From Corynebacterium marinum DSM 44953 (GTDB taxonomy: Bacteria > Actinomycetota > Actinomycetes > Mycobacteriales > Mycobacteriaceae), in assembly GCF_000835165.1 (NCBI RefSeq), contig NZ_CP007790.1:1984001-2048000 (forward strand): DNA of 64,000 bases, written 5' to 3'. Below are positions 27,643 through 36,248 of this stretch, piece by piece. The translations under genes and the position numbers were made by a program. The notes beneath the pieces are model-generated. The model was not told the origin of the DNA. It did not search any database and saw only the letters and a list, made by a program, of their open reading frames with translations. Each line of letters starts with the position of its first letter. Position 1 is the stretch's first letter.

Positions 27643-29955
27643 ATGAGCACGCTTTATCTGCGCCACATCCACCGGCGGCTGCTGGACCGGGCCTCGATCC
27701 GCTCGGCCGCGGCCGGCGGGCAGATCCTGCTGGTCGACGGCCCCACGGGATCGAACCGCACGGGCGTGCTCGACGCGCTCGCCTCGCAGCTCGCGGACCA
27801 CGCCCAGACGCGTATCACGCTCTTCCCCTGGCACGCCGGACAGAGCGAGTACCTCCGGGGGCTGCTGCCCACCCGGTTGGACGAGCACGTCCTGCTCATC
27901 GACGACCTCCACCACGCCGACGAGTCCTCGCTGCGGTACCTGGTCTCCCGGGTGCGGCGGCCCGATTCCACGACCACCGTGATCGCCTCGGTCGACGGTC
28001 CCGGACTCAACCATCTGGCCACGGAGGTCCTGCAGCTTCCACCGCTGACCTTCGCGGAGACCGCCGGTTACCTACAGGTGTCCACCGGGTACCGGATCCC
28101 CGCGGACACGGTGCAGGTCGTGCAGTCGATGACGCGGGGCCTGCCCGAGTTCATCGACGACCTCGTCGCCGCCTGCCCGGCGGGCCATCTCGCCGAACCC
28201 GGCGCGGCGGTGTCGGTGCCCGAGTCCTGGCGAACCCGGTGGGCCCGGATTACCGGGGACCTGACGTCGGCCGAGATCGACCGGCTCGTCGCAGGCGACC
28301 TCGATGTCGCCTCCGCCTTCGCCGCCGGGATCGTGCATGCGGTGGCCGCCTCGCCGCACGGGCGCATCGATTTCCTCGACCCCCGCGACGCCGCGGAGGC
28401 CGCGAGCCGCCGCCCCGGGGTGCCGCCGGGCGCTCCCCGCGGGCCGGAGGACCCGGCGGAATACGAGACCCGCCACCTCACCCGTGCGCTGGATCTCGCC
28501 GCCCGGCTGGAACTCCCCGCCGCGGAGGTCCACCTCAACGAATGCCGCGGGCTCGTCGACCCGGCCGAGCAGGACAGCCTGCGCGGATACCTCGCACTCA
28601 ACCGTGGCCGGCGCCGGCGCGCCCAGGTGTTCCTCTCCGGGACCGGGGAACCGCCCAGACACGCGGTCCGCGGTGTCCTCCTGTCGCTCGCCGACTGGGA
28701 CCTGGCGGGGATGCGGGAGAAGGTGGCGCAGATGGGCGGGCCTGTTCCCGCCGCGCAGGACGTCCGGGACGCCGACGCCCTGATGGAGGCCCGCATCCTC
28801 GGCCTCATCGCCGAGGCGGGGCTGTCGGGCACGATGCCGCCGATCGAGCTGGCGCCGCGGGACCCGCTCAACCGGCAGCGGCTCGACATGGTCCACGGTT
28901 GGCTGGCGCTCACCTTCGACGACCCTCTCACCGCCCGGGAGAAACTGCAGTTCTTCCCCGGGCAGTCCCCGTCGCTCGGGCTGTGGCAGGACGCCTGGCT
29001 CTCCCGGACCCTCTACGTCCTGGGGGAATGGTCCAACGCCGCGAGGATCGTGGAGCGCGGCCTGGCCACCGCGGAAGTCCACGGCATGCACCTGCTCGAA
29101 CCGATGCTGCTGTGGACCGGCGTGCAGATCGCCGCCATGCAGGGCGACCGGGAGCTGGCGCGCGACTACCTCCAACGGCTCACGATCGGCGAGGACGCCT
29201 TCCTGCTGCAGGCGCTGCCCGCGGCAATGGGCCGGATGATCGTGTCGGCGACCAACGCCGACCTGCCGACCGCACTGCGTGCCGGTGAGCTGCTGGCCAG
29301 GACGGTGTCGTCCACCGACACGCAGCACCCCGGCTTCTGGCCCTGGGAGGACGTCTACGCGCAAACCCTCATCCGCGCCGGGCGCATCGGGCAGGCGGAC
29401 GAGGTGATCACGTCGGCGGAGGCGCGCCACAGCCCCTCCGGGCTCGTCTCGCTCATGGCCAAGAACGCGGTGCCCAGGGCGACGATCCAGTTCCAGCGCG
29501 GCGAGACCGCCGCCGGTCTGCGGACCTTCGAGTCGGCCGTCGAGGCCATCGCGCGGACACCCATGCCCGCCTACGAGGCGCGCATCCTCTTCGAGTACGG
29601 AAAGGTGCTGCGCCGGCACGGGCGCCGGTCCCGCGCGGACGAGGTGTTCGCCCACGCCGCCGAGCTCTTCGGGCAGATGGGGGCGACCGTGATGGTCGGG
29701 CGCTGCCTGACGGAAAGGAAGATCGGCGGCGTGCACGGCCCCGCAGGAGGTTCCGGAGCGGGAACGCACAACCCGCACGGGCTGACCCCCCAGGAGGAGC
29801 AGATCGCCGTGCGGGTGGTGGAGGGGGCGACTAACGCGGACGTCGCCAGGGAGCTGACCCTGTCGACGAAGACCGTGGAGTACCACCTGACGCGGGTGTA
29901 CCGGAAGCTCGGGGTGAGCTCCCGGTCGCAGCTGCGCGGGCTGCTCGAGCGGTAG
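27643..29955 (+). CDS. pcaO: PcaO-like LAL-type LuxR regulator
   Basis: The 770-residue protein has an N-terminal STAND/LAL ATPase-like domain, a long TPR-like helical middle and a C-terminal LuxR helix-turn-helix (ending TPQEEQIAVRVVEGAT ... KTVEYHLTRVYRKLGV). Its Walker A position reads GPTGSNRT (33-40): the usual GK is NR, so normal ATP binding is doubtful, while Walker B LLIDDLHHAD is kept. PcaO of C. glutamicum, an activator of pcaHG, is of this kind. It is paralogous to BenR at 48.6 kb. It lies convergent to the pcaHGBC-pobA operon it may control. Confidence 0.85.
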   Translation: MSTLYLRHIHRRLLDRASIRSAAAGGQILLVDGPTGSNRTGVLDALASQLADHAQTRITLFPWHAGQSEYLRGLLPTRLDEHVLLIDDLHHADESSLRYLVSRVRRPDSTTTVIASVDGPGLNHLATEVLQLPPLTFAETAGYLQVSTGYRIPADTVQVVQSMTRGLPEFIDDLVAACPAGHLAEPGAAVSVPESWRTRWARITGDLTSAEIDRLVAGDLDVASAFAAGIVHAVAASPHGRIDFLDPRDAAEAASRRPGVPPGAPRGPEDPAEYETRHLTRALDLAARLELPAAEVHLNECRGLVDPAEQDSLRGYLALNRGRRRRAQVFLSGTGEPPRHAVRGVLLSLADWDLAGMREKVAQMGGPVPAAQDVRDADALMEARILGLIAEAGLSGTMPPIELAPRDPLNRQRLDMVHGWLALTFDDPLTAREKLQFFPGQSPSLGLWQDAWLSRTLYVLGEWSNAARIVERGLATAEVHGMHLLEPMLLWTGVQIAAMQGDRELARDYLQRLTIGEDAFLLQALPAAMGRMIVSATNADLPTALRAGELLARTVSSTDTQHPGFWPWEDVYAQTLIRAGRIGQADEVITSAEARHSPSGLVSLMAKNAVPRATIQFQRGETAAGLRTFESAVEAIARTPMPAYEARILFEYGKVLRRHGRRSRADEVFAHAAELFGQMGATVMVGRCLTERKIGGVHGPAGGSGAGTHNPHGLTPQEEQIAVRVVEGATNADVARELTLSTKTVEYHLTRVYRKLGVSSRSQLRGLLER

Positions 29956-29977
29956 CGCGCCGGGAGTGTCAGGACCG

Positions 29978-30034
29978 GGCTGATTCTCTCCCCTACCCCG
30001 TCGTTTTCCGGCGGCGCCCCGGAGAGATCAGCTC
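29978..30034. terminator. Possible terminator between pcaO and pobA
   Basis: CTGATTCTCTCC (29980-29991) and GGAGAGATCAG (30021-30031) pair with one bulged base around a GC-rich loop. The place between convergent genes fits a terminator. The long loop makes it uncertain. Confidence 0.4.
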
Positions 30035-30155
30035 AATTCCGACAACCCCTACAGATCAGACCTTCCCCCGCACGTAGATCGGCCTGGTGAGGTCGAAGAT
30101 CCCTGCGCCGAGGGGGCCCACGGCCGCACAGGCAAAGAATCTCAACGGATGCCGG

Positions 30156-31349
30156 TCAAACCTCGAAGCTGGGCAGGTCGAGGCCGACGTACTGCTCGGC
30201 CAGGTACTTGCGGCCCGCCTCGGTGGCCAGCACGGAACGCAGCTCGGCGCGGCTGCGCTGGGTCTCGAAGTAGGGCTCCTCCGGGACGGTGTGGAGCATG
30301 GAGGACATCCAGTAGGAGAAGTGCTGGGCCTTCCACACGCGCGGGACCGCCAGGGCGGAGTACCGGTCGAGCAGGTCGGTGTCGTTCTTCTTGATCGCCC
30401 GGGCCAGGCCCGGCGCGAGGACGGAGACGTCGGCGACCGCGAGGTTGAGCCCCTTCGCGCCGGTCGGGGGCACGGTGTGGGCGGCGTCGCCGGCGAGGAA
30501 GAGGCGGCCGCGCTGCATCGGGTCGGTCACGGCGGAGCGGAAGCGCAGGACTGCCTTGTCGAAGATCTCGCCCTCGGACACGCGCAGTTCATCGGTGCTC
30601 ACGCGCTTGTGCAGCTCCTCCCAGATATGCTCGTCGGGCCACATGTCCTCGGAGTCCTCCGGGTTGCACTGGAGGTAGTAGCGCTGGACGGTGTCGGAGC
30701 GGGTGGAGATCAGCGCGAAACCGTCGGGTGAGTTGGCGTAGATCAGTTCCTTCTGGGTCTTCGGGGCGTTGACCAGGATGCCGAACCAGGCGAAGGGGTA
30801 CTCGTGCTTCGAACGCACCGCCCCGGGCAGCTCGGTGACGAGCTTGCGGTTCGGGGAGGCGGAGCCGTCGCCGGCCATGACGTAGTCGGCGGTGAGCTGC
30901 TGCTGCGTGCCGTCATCCGCGGTGTAGGTGATGGTGACCTGGTCGCCGTCGTAACCGGTGACCTCGTCGACGGTGGTGTTGAACAGGATCGGCTGCCCGT
31001 CGGCCAGTCGCCGGGCGATGAAGTCCTTGAGGTACTCGTGCTGGGGGTAGACGGCCATGTGGTGGCCGGTCAGGCCCGCCAGGTCGATGCGGGTGCGTTC
31101 GCCGTCGATGGCGAGCTCAATGGCGTCGTCGATGTCGGCTTCGCGGTCCATGCGGTCCCCGACGCCGGTCTCACGCATGAGGCGCATGGTGCCCTGCTCG
31201 AGGACGCCGGCGCGGACGGTCTCCTCGACCTCCCGGCGGGAGCGGGACTCGAAGACCACGGACTCGATGCCGTAGTTGTGGTGCAGCAGGTGCGCGAGGG
31301 TCAGACCGGCGGGGCCAGCGCCGATGATGGCTACTGGGGTGTGGGTCAC
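30156..31349 (-). CDS. pobA: 4-hydroxybenzoate 3-monooxygenase
   Basis: PobA hydroxylates 4-hydroxybenzoate to protocatechuate using FAD and NAD(P)H. The 397-residue flavoprotein has the FAD motif IIGAGPAGLTLA (9-20), the DG segment AGDGSASPNRK and the second FAD motif GRLFLAGDAAHTVPPTGAKG. These are class A hydroxylase hallmarks at normal length. The start is GTG with AAGGAC upstream. It lies 11 bp after pcaC, making pobA the last gene of the pcaHGBC operon, a direct coupling of substrate formation to ring cleavage. In C. glutamicum, as I recall, pobA is elsewhere. Confidence 0.95.
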   Translation of the reverse strand: MTHTPVAIIGAGPAGLTLAHLLHHNYGIESVVFESRSRREVEETVRAGVLEQGTMRLMRETGVGDRMDREADIDDAIELAIDGERTRIDLAGLTGHHMAVYPQHEYLKDFIARRLADGQPILFNTTVDEVTGYDGDQVTITYTADDGTQQQLTADYVMAGDGSASPNRKLVTELPGAVRSKHEYPFAWFGILVNAPKTQKELIYANSPDGFALISTRSDTVQRYYLQCNPEDSEDMWPDEHIWEELHKRVSTDELRVSEGEIFDKAVLRFRSAVTDPMQRGRLFLAGDAAHTVPPTGAKGLNLAVADVSVLAPGLARAIKKNDTDLLDRYSALAVPRVWKAQHFSYWMSSMLHTVPEEPYFETQRSRAELRSVLATEAGRKYLAEQYVGLDLPSFEV

Positions 31350-31360
31350 GTCAATTGTCC

Positions 31361-31783
31361 TTAGCGTTCGTTGGTGTCGTCGATGTCAGCCACGGCCGCC
31401 GAGAGCAGCTTGAAACCGTGGTTGGAGTTAGGCACGCCGGCGTAGACCGCGGTGTGCAGAAGGACCTCGCCGATGGTGTCGGCGTCCACGCCCGCCCGCA
31501 GCGCGGCGCGGATGTGCATGTCCAGCTCGCCGTCGTTGCCCACGGCCGTGAGGATGGCGATGGTCAGCAGCCGGCGCTGGGTGTGGTCGAGAGCGTCGCG
31601 GTTCCAGATGTCGCCCCATGCGGTGCGGGTGATGAAGTCCTGGAACTTCTCGGTCACCGGCGTCTGCTTTGCGACGGCCGCGTCGACGTGCGCGTCGCCG
31701 AGCACCGCCCGGCGGTTGCTCATCCCGACCTCGTGGGCCGCGGCACGGCCGTCCTGGTAACGGTCAGTCATCTCGGAGTCCAT
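31361..31783 (-). CDS. pcaC: 4-carboxymuconolactone decarboxylase
   Basis: The 140-residue CMD-family protein removes CO2 from 4-carboxymuconolactone, giving the enol-lactone used by PcaD. It has the pathway-type pattern FITRTAWGDIWNR ... DHTQRRLLTIAIL ... VLLHTAVYAGVPNSNHGF, with no CXXC, unlike the AhpD-type protein at 1.7 kb. The ATG at 31783 has AAGGA 9 bases upstream and overlaps pcaB by 20 bases. An ATG four codons later is possible. It stands free here, not fused to PcaD as in some actinobacteria. Confidence 0.93.
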   Translation of the reverse strand: MDSEMTDRYQDGRAAAHEVGMSNRRAVLGDAHVDAAVAKQTPVTEKFQDFITRTAWGDIWNRDALDHTQRRLLTIAILTAVGNDGELDMHIRAALRAGVDADTIGEVLLHTAVYAGVPNSNHGFKLLSAAVADIDDTNER

Positions 31784-32945
31784 CGTGGTGTCCTTCCTGC
31801 TGGCGGAGAGCGGCGTCGACGATGTCGCCGGCGTGCCCGGTGTCGATGTTGTTCAGGTCATGGCCTGTCAAGGCGATGTTGCGGGCCATGTCGTCGGTGT
31901 CCACGCGGATGCCGTCGAGGCTGGCCCGGATGCGGGAGACCGCGGAGGCGGTGGCGGCGAGCAGGTCGCGCAGGGTCTGCCATTCGGCGTGCCAGCTGCC
32001 CACCCCGCGCTGCCAGCGGCAGTCGAGGGAGTCGAGCAGGGTGGACGCCAGGGCCGGGGTGCGGCGGGCGTAGCCGTCGCAGGCGACCGCGGCGGCCGGG
32101 TTGGCCTTGTGCGGCATCGAGGAGCTGCCGCCGGGGGCGGCCTCGGCGAGTTCACCGATCTCCGTCGCCGAGTATGCGACAACGTCGCCGGCGATCTTGC
32201 GCACCGCGCCCGCCACCTGGGCGGCGGTGAGGCCGACGTCCACGAGCGGTTGGCGGTTGGTGTGCCACACCACCGGGACGGCTGCCAGACCGAGGCCTTC
32301 GGCGAGCAGGTCGTGGACCTTCAGTCCGTCCGGGTGGGTGGCCACCAGGTTTCCGGTGGCGCCCGCGTACTGGACGGGCAGGGCGTCGGCCGCGGCGCGC
32401 AGCCGCCCGGCGGCGTGGCTCAGTCCCTCCAGCCAACCGGCGGCGACCGCGCCGAAGGTGGTGGGCAGTGCCTGCTGGCCGAGGGTCCGGCCCATGACCG
32501 GGGTGTCGCGGTGGGTCCGGGCGAGGTCGGCGAGAAGCTGCTCCACGCCGTGGAGCGCGGTGTCCATCCGGCCTACCGCACGACGGGCGCAGAGGACCAG
32601 TGCCGTGTCGACGGCGTCCTGGCTCGTCGCCCCGACGTGGATGCCGCCGGTGTTCTCCCCCGCCCGGCGCTTGAGCTCCGCCGCGATCGGGATGGCCGGG
32701 TTACCCCCGGCGGCCGAGGCCGCGGCGATGTCGGTGAGGGTGACGGAGTCAATCTCGAAGCCGGCGACGGCCTCCCGGGCTGCCCGGGCGGCCGCGGGGT
32801 CGATGACGCCGGCGCGCTCGGCGGCGTCGGCGAGCGCGCCTTCGAACTCGACGATGGCGCCGAGGAAAGCGGCGTCGGAAAGGTGCTCGTGCGCGGCGGT
32901 GTCCCCGCCGGCGAGATCCCCGTAGAGGGAACGGCTCAGGTCCAT
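31764..32945 (-). CDS. pcaB: 3-carboxy-cis,cis-muconate cycloisomerase
   Basis: PcaB lactonises 3-carboxymuconate. The 393-residue protein belongs to the fumarase/aspartase superfamily, with GATSQDAVDT and the signature loop GSSSMPHKANP that holds the catalytic serine. The C-terminal domain is shorter than in some relatives but the length is in the usual range (350-450). It is 23 bp downstream of pcaG and overlaps pcaC, so it is cotranscribed as pcaHGBC. Confidence 0.93.
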   Translation of the reverse strand: MDLSRSLYGDLAGGDTAAHEHLSDAAFLGAIVEFEGALADAAERAGVIDPAAARAAREAVAGFEIDSVTLTDIAAASAAGGNPAIPIAAELKRRAGENTGGIHVGATSQDAVDTALVLCARRAVGRMDTALHGVEQLLADLARTHRDTPVMGRTLGQQALPTTFGAVAAGWLEGLSHAAGRLRAAADALPVQYAGATGNLVATHPDGLKVHDLLAEGLGLAAVPVVWHTNRQPLVDVGLTAAQVAGAVRKIAGDVVAYSATEIGELAEAAPGGSSSMPHKANPAAAVACDGYARRTPALASTLLDSLDCRWQRGVGSWHAEWQTLRDLLAATASAVSRIRASLDGIRVDTDDMARNIALTGHDLNNIDTGHAGDIVDAALRQQEGHHDGLRDD

Positions 32946-32968
32946 GTCTGTGGTCCCCGTCCTTTCAG

Positions 32969-33610
32969 TCAGATGCGGAAGAACGGGGTTTCCTGCGCGG
33001 GGTCCTCGTGCTGCACGACGATGGTCAGGCGGTAGCCGGTGCCGTCCTGCTCCGCGACGAGGAGGCCGCGGCGCGCCTCGTCGACCAGCTGCAGAACCGG
33101 GTCGGCGGCGTTGGCGTCTGTGTTCTCGGGGAAGTAGAGGCGGGTGTAGAGGCGCTCGAGCATGCCGCGGGCGAAGACGCCCAGCTTGAGGTGCGGGGCC
33201 TCGGTGTCGTGGCCGTCGACCTCGATCGCGCCGGGCAGCAGGGTGGTGAAAGTGACGGATCCGGTCTGGTCGACCATGCCGCGGCCGAGCCCCCGGAAGC
33301 CCTCGGCGGTCGCCTTGCCGCCGGTGCGGGGATCGAGCGGGGAGTTGAACACGCCCGCGCTGTCGGCCTGCCAGATTTCGATCATGGCGTCGGCGATGGG
33401 GTCGCCGTTGCCGTCGACGACGGCGACGGTCACATCCACCGCGCCTTCAGTCCCCTCGGGGACGATCTTCTCGGAGTCCTCGAGGGTGAGCCCGATGTGG
33501 ACGTACGGGCCCACCGTCTGAGAGGGGGTGAGGCCGAAGCCCGCCTCGTCCTGGTCGCGGATGTCGGAGACCGGGTAGCGGAACTCGCCGGTCTTGTGGG
33601 TGTCGATCAT
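32969..33610 (-). CDS. pcaG: Protocatechuate 3,4-dioxygenase alpha subunit
   Basis: The 213-residue alpha chain shares the intradiol-dioxygenase beta sandwich (TPSQTVGPYVHIGL, IEIWQADSAGVF, GFRGLGR) but, as expected, lacks the iron-binding Tyr/His set of the beta chain. Together they cleave protocatechuate to 3-carboxymuconate. Its start is preceded by CGAGGAG. The 57-bp gap to pcaH contains a short tandem repeat. Confidence 0.95.
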   Translation of the reverse strand: MIDTHKTGEFRYPVSDIRDQDEAGFGLTPSQTVGPYVHIGLTLEDSEKIVPEGTEGAVDVTVAVVDGNGDPIADAMIEIWQADSAGVFNSPLDPRTGGKATAEGFRGLGRGMVDQTGSVTFTTLLPGAIEVDGHDTEAPHLKLGVFARGMLERLYTRLYFPENTDANAADPVLQLVDEARRGLLVAEQDGTGYRLTIVVQHEDPAQETPFFRI

Positions 33611-33630
33611 GGTGGGTGCTCCTCGTTGCT

Positions 33631-33656
33631 GGGGCGTTGCTGTGGGGCGTTGCTGT
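33631..33656. repeat. 13-bp tandem repeat in the pcaH-pcaG gap
   Basis: GGGGCGTTGCTGT is present twice head to tail (33631-33643 and 33644-33656), and CGTTGCTG recurs just downstream at the pcaG ribosome site. On the coding strand this is ACAGCAACGCCCC twice before the pcaG leader. It looks like a slippage duplication and may tune pcaG translation. Confidence 0.8.
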
Positions 33657-33667
33657 CTGGGCGGGGA

Positions 33668-34366
33668 CTACTCGAAGGGGGTGGCGTGGCGGCCGCGCAG
33701 CACGATGTCGAACTTGTAGCCCAGCGCGTAGTTCGGGCGGGTCTCGTCGTAGTCGAAGACGGCGATCATGCGCTCGCGGGCGCCCTCGGGGACCGAGTTG
33801 TAGATGGGGTCCTGGAAGAACATCGGATCCCCCGGGAAGTACATCTGGGTGATCAGGCGCTCGCCGAACTGGCGGCCGTAGAGGGAGAAGTGGATGTGCG
33901 CCGGGCGCCAGGCGTTGTGGTGGTTGCCCCACGGGTAGCAGCCGGGCATGACGGTGAGGAAGTTGTAGTGGCCGTTCTCGTCGGTCATGGTGCGCGCGAT
34001 GCCGTTGAAGTGCGGGTCGAGCGGGGCCGGCCAGGAGTCGTTCTTGTGGCGGTAGCGGCCGGCCGAGTTGGCCTGCCACGCCTCGACGAGGGTGTGGGCA
34101 ACGGGCTTGCCGTCCCAGCCGAGGACGCGGCCGTGGACGAAGATGCGCTGGCCGATGGCCTCGCCGCCGTTGGCCTGGGTCATGTCGTTGTCGGCGTCCC
34201 CGAGGTCGCGGTCGCCGAAGACGGGGCCGCTGAGCTCGCCGAGCCGTTCGGGGACCAGGATGAGGTCGTTGCCGGGGTTGCGCTTGATGGTGGTGCGGTA
34301 CTCCGGGAAGTGGAGCGGGGCGAAGAATCCGTCCGTCGCTGCGTTCAGTGTGTCGGAGGTAGCCAT
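33668..34366 (-). CDS. pcaH: Protocatechuate 3,4-dioxygenase beta subunit
   Basis: The 232-residue catalytic chain has all four non-haem Fe(III) ligands: Y105 (SAGRYRHKND), Y144 (GCYPWGNHH), H157 and H159 (RPAHIHF). The spacing 39, 13 and 2 equals that of the Pseudomonas enzyme, where I recall Tyr408, Tyr447, His460 and His462. It is the first gene of pcaHGBC-pobA. The upstream 30 bases contain GAGGCTCC near the start, and the promoter probably lies inside the broken DUF3024 gene region. Confidence 0.96.
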   Translation of the reverse strand: MATSDTLNAATDGFFAPLHFPEYRTTIKRNPGNDLILVPERLGELSGPVFGDRDLGDADNDMTQANGGEAIGQRIFVHGRVLGWDGKPVAHTLVEAWQANSAGRYRHKNDSWPAPLDPHFNGIARTMTDENGHYNFLTVMPGCYPWGNHHNAWRPAHIHFSLYGRQFGERLITQMYFPGDPMFFQDPIYNSVPEGARERMIAVFDYDETRPNYALGYKFDIVLRGRHATPFE

Positions 34367-34393
34367 GGTGGAGCCTCTCTGGATGCGGGCCGT

Positions 34394-34835
34394 TTAAGTG
34401 ATGACGGTCACGTTAGGCCAGAAATTCACCCAGGGACAACAGGTTCGCCATGCGAACATGCAGGGCGGGGCGGCGGCCGTGCGAACTGGCCTTTTCCCAA
34501 CTGTCCGACCCAGGGGTTTATTAGGGGTGGGGGCCAGGGACGCCAGCAGCTCGCGCGCCTGCACCGTGGGTTCGTGCCGGTCGTGGATGTGGAACTTCCC
34601 GTCATGGTCGCGCCAGGACAGGCTCCACAACCCGGCCGTGCCGGTGTAGCGCAGGCGGGGCCACCGGATGGGTGGACCACTCGTCCAGCCCCTGCCAGAA
34701 CGGGCGGCGCTGGACGATGGTCACATGCCGGCCGGCCACCTGCACCTCCACCCGGGCCGTCTCCCACCGGAATTCGGGGGCGAGAGTGGAGCACCGTCCG
34801 AGAATCCGGGCGGCGCCGAGTTCAGGCACGGCCAT
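34394..34835 (-). pseudogene. DUF3024 protein broken by a one-base insertion
   Basis: From ATG 34835 the frame reads like a DUF3024 protein (VEVQVAGRHVTIVQRRPFW ... THPVA). It then changes to the next frame, where RYTGTAGLWSLSWRDHDGKF and HDRHEPTVQARELLASL continue the same family. Removing one C from the CCCC run (GGGG at 34657-34660 on the plus strand) restores VARLRYT, the expected junction. So a single-base insertion in a homopolymer inactivated it, unless it is a sequencing error. Its 3' end merges with the pcaH promoter region. Confidence 0.7.
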
Positions 34836-34844
34836 GGCGGCGTT

Positions 34845-35162
34845 CTATGACGGCGGCTGCAGCTTCTTCCCGATGAGCGCCTTGACCTCCTCGACGTCGA
34901 GGACCTTGCCGGAGCTGACCACGGCCCCGTCGACGACCAGGGCCGGGGTGGTCATCACGGAGTACGCGGCGATCTGCGCAAAGTCGGTGACGTGGTCGAT
35001 GGGTTCGGTGCTGCCCATCTCCGCCAGGGCCCGGGTCACGGACGTCTCGAGCGCCTGGCATTTCCGGCACCCGGGGCCGAGAATCTTCACCCGCGCGTAG
35101 CCGGCCGCCGGGGCGGACATGCCGACCTGGACGGTTTCCTTCTTCTTTCCGAACAGTCCCAT
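34845..35162 (-). CDS. Thioredoxin-fold redox protein (redox-active disulfide type)
   Basis: The 105-residue protein has a basic N-terminal GLFGKKKE segment and then a thioredoxin fold with the redox pair C32-R-K-C35 in LGPGCRKCQAL, and cis-Pro in MTTPALVVDG. It belongs to the small redox-active disulfide family that usually accompanies DUF318 permeases. It has no signal peptide, so it should be cytosolic. It is 15 bp downstream of the permease gene, third gene of an arsR-permease-trx operon. It may hand a thiol-bound metal or metalloid to the permease, which is an inference. Confidence 0.85.
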   Translation of the reverse strand: MGLFGKKKETVQVGMSAPAAGYARVKILGPGCRKCQALETSVTRALAEMGSTEPIDHVTDFAQIAAYSVMTTPALVVDGAVVSSGKVLDVEEVKALIGKKLQPPS

Positions 35163-35177
35163 GATGGTGCCTCTTTC

Positions 35178-36236
35178 CTAGATGAGGAGGTGTTGAGTGA
35201 GGTTGAAGAAATACCCGACGGTGATGATGCCGACCACGCAGATGCCGATGAACACGGCGAGCAGCCGGCCCGAGATCACGCGCCTGAGCATGATCATCGA
35301 CGGCAGGCTCAGGGTGGTGGTGGCCATCATGAACGCGAGGATCGTGCCCAGCTGGGCGCCCTTGCCCAGCAGAGCCTCGGCGACGGGCAGGGTGCCGAAG
35401 ATGTCGGCGTACATCGGCACGCCCAGCAGGGTGGCGATGATGACGCCGAAGGGGTTGTTGCTGCCCAGGGCGGTCTCCACCCAGCTGGCCGGGATCCAGT
35501 TGTGGATCACCGCACCGATGCCGACACCGATGAGGATGTAGGGGATCACGGAGACAAACGTCTCCCCGGTCTGCTGGACGGCATAGTCGGTCCGTTCGCG
35601 CCGGCTCAACTCCGGTCCATCCTCCACCGCCGGCTCCGGTCCGGCGCCTGGAACGGCGCCGGCCGCCATGGCCTCCCGGACCACGGGCGCGGCGAACTGC
35701 ACGACGTGGGATTCCATCCGCAGCTTCTCAATGACCGTGCCGCCCACCACCGCGATGACCAGTCCGAGGATGACGTAGGCGAAGGCGGTCGGGAAACCGA
35801 AGATGCTGGCCAACAGCACGAGGCTGGCCAGATCCACCATCGGCGAGGAGATGAGGAAGGAGAAGGTCACGCCCAGCGGCAGGCCGGCGGCGGAGAAACC
35901 CATGAAGATCGGGATGGATGAGCAGGAGCAGAACGGGGTGACCGTGCCCAGCAACGCGCCCACCGCGTTGGCCCGGAGCCCGCGGAAGCGACTGAGGATC
36001 CGGCGGCTGCGCTCGGGCGGGAAGTAGCTCTGGAGGTAGGAGACCGCGAAGATGAGCACGCACAGCAGCACGGAGATCTTGATCAGGTCGTAGATGAAGA
36101 ACTGCACGCTCGCGCCGACGCGGGTGGCCGGGTCGAGCCCCGCCGCGGCCAGCCCGCGGCCGACCAGCTGGTTGAGCCACGCCATGCCCAGGACCTGGCG
36201 CTGCAGGAAGTCGAGGAGTTCGCCGAGGAAGGTCAT
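35178..36236 (-). CDS. DUF318/ArsP-like permease
   Basis: The 352-residue protein has about eight to nine membrane spans and a central soluble loop (about 185-225). The motif TPFCSCSSIPIF near residue 108 is the Cys-rich signature of the DUF318 permease family, some members of which export organoarsenicals or other soft metals. It lies between arsR and the thioredoxin-like gene with short gaps (12 and 15 bp). The substrate is unknown; arsenic, zinc/copper and other thiophilic species are all possible. Confidence 0.88.
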   Translation of the reverse strand: MTFLGELLDFLQRQVLGMAWLNQLVGRGLAAAGLDPATRVGASVQFFIYDLIKISVLLCVLIFAVSYLQSYFPPERSRRILSRFRGLRANAVGALLGTVTPFCSCSSIPIFMGFSAAGLPLGVTFSFLISSPMVDLASLVLLASIFGFPTAFAYVILGLVIAVVGGTVIEKLRMESHVVQFAAPVVREAMAAGAVPGAGPEPAVEDGPELSRRERTDYAVQQTGETFVSVIPYILIGVGIGAVIHNWIPASWVETALGSNNPFGVIIATLLGVPMYADIFGTLPVAEALLGKGAQLGTILAFMMATTTLSLPSMIMLRRVISGRLLAVFIGICVVGIITVGYFFNLTQHLLI

Positions 36237-36248
36237 CTCACACGCCCC

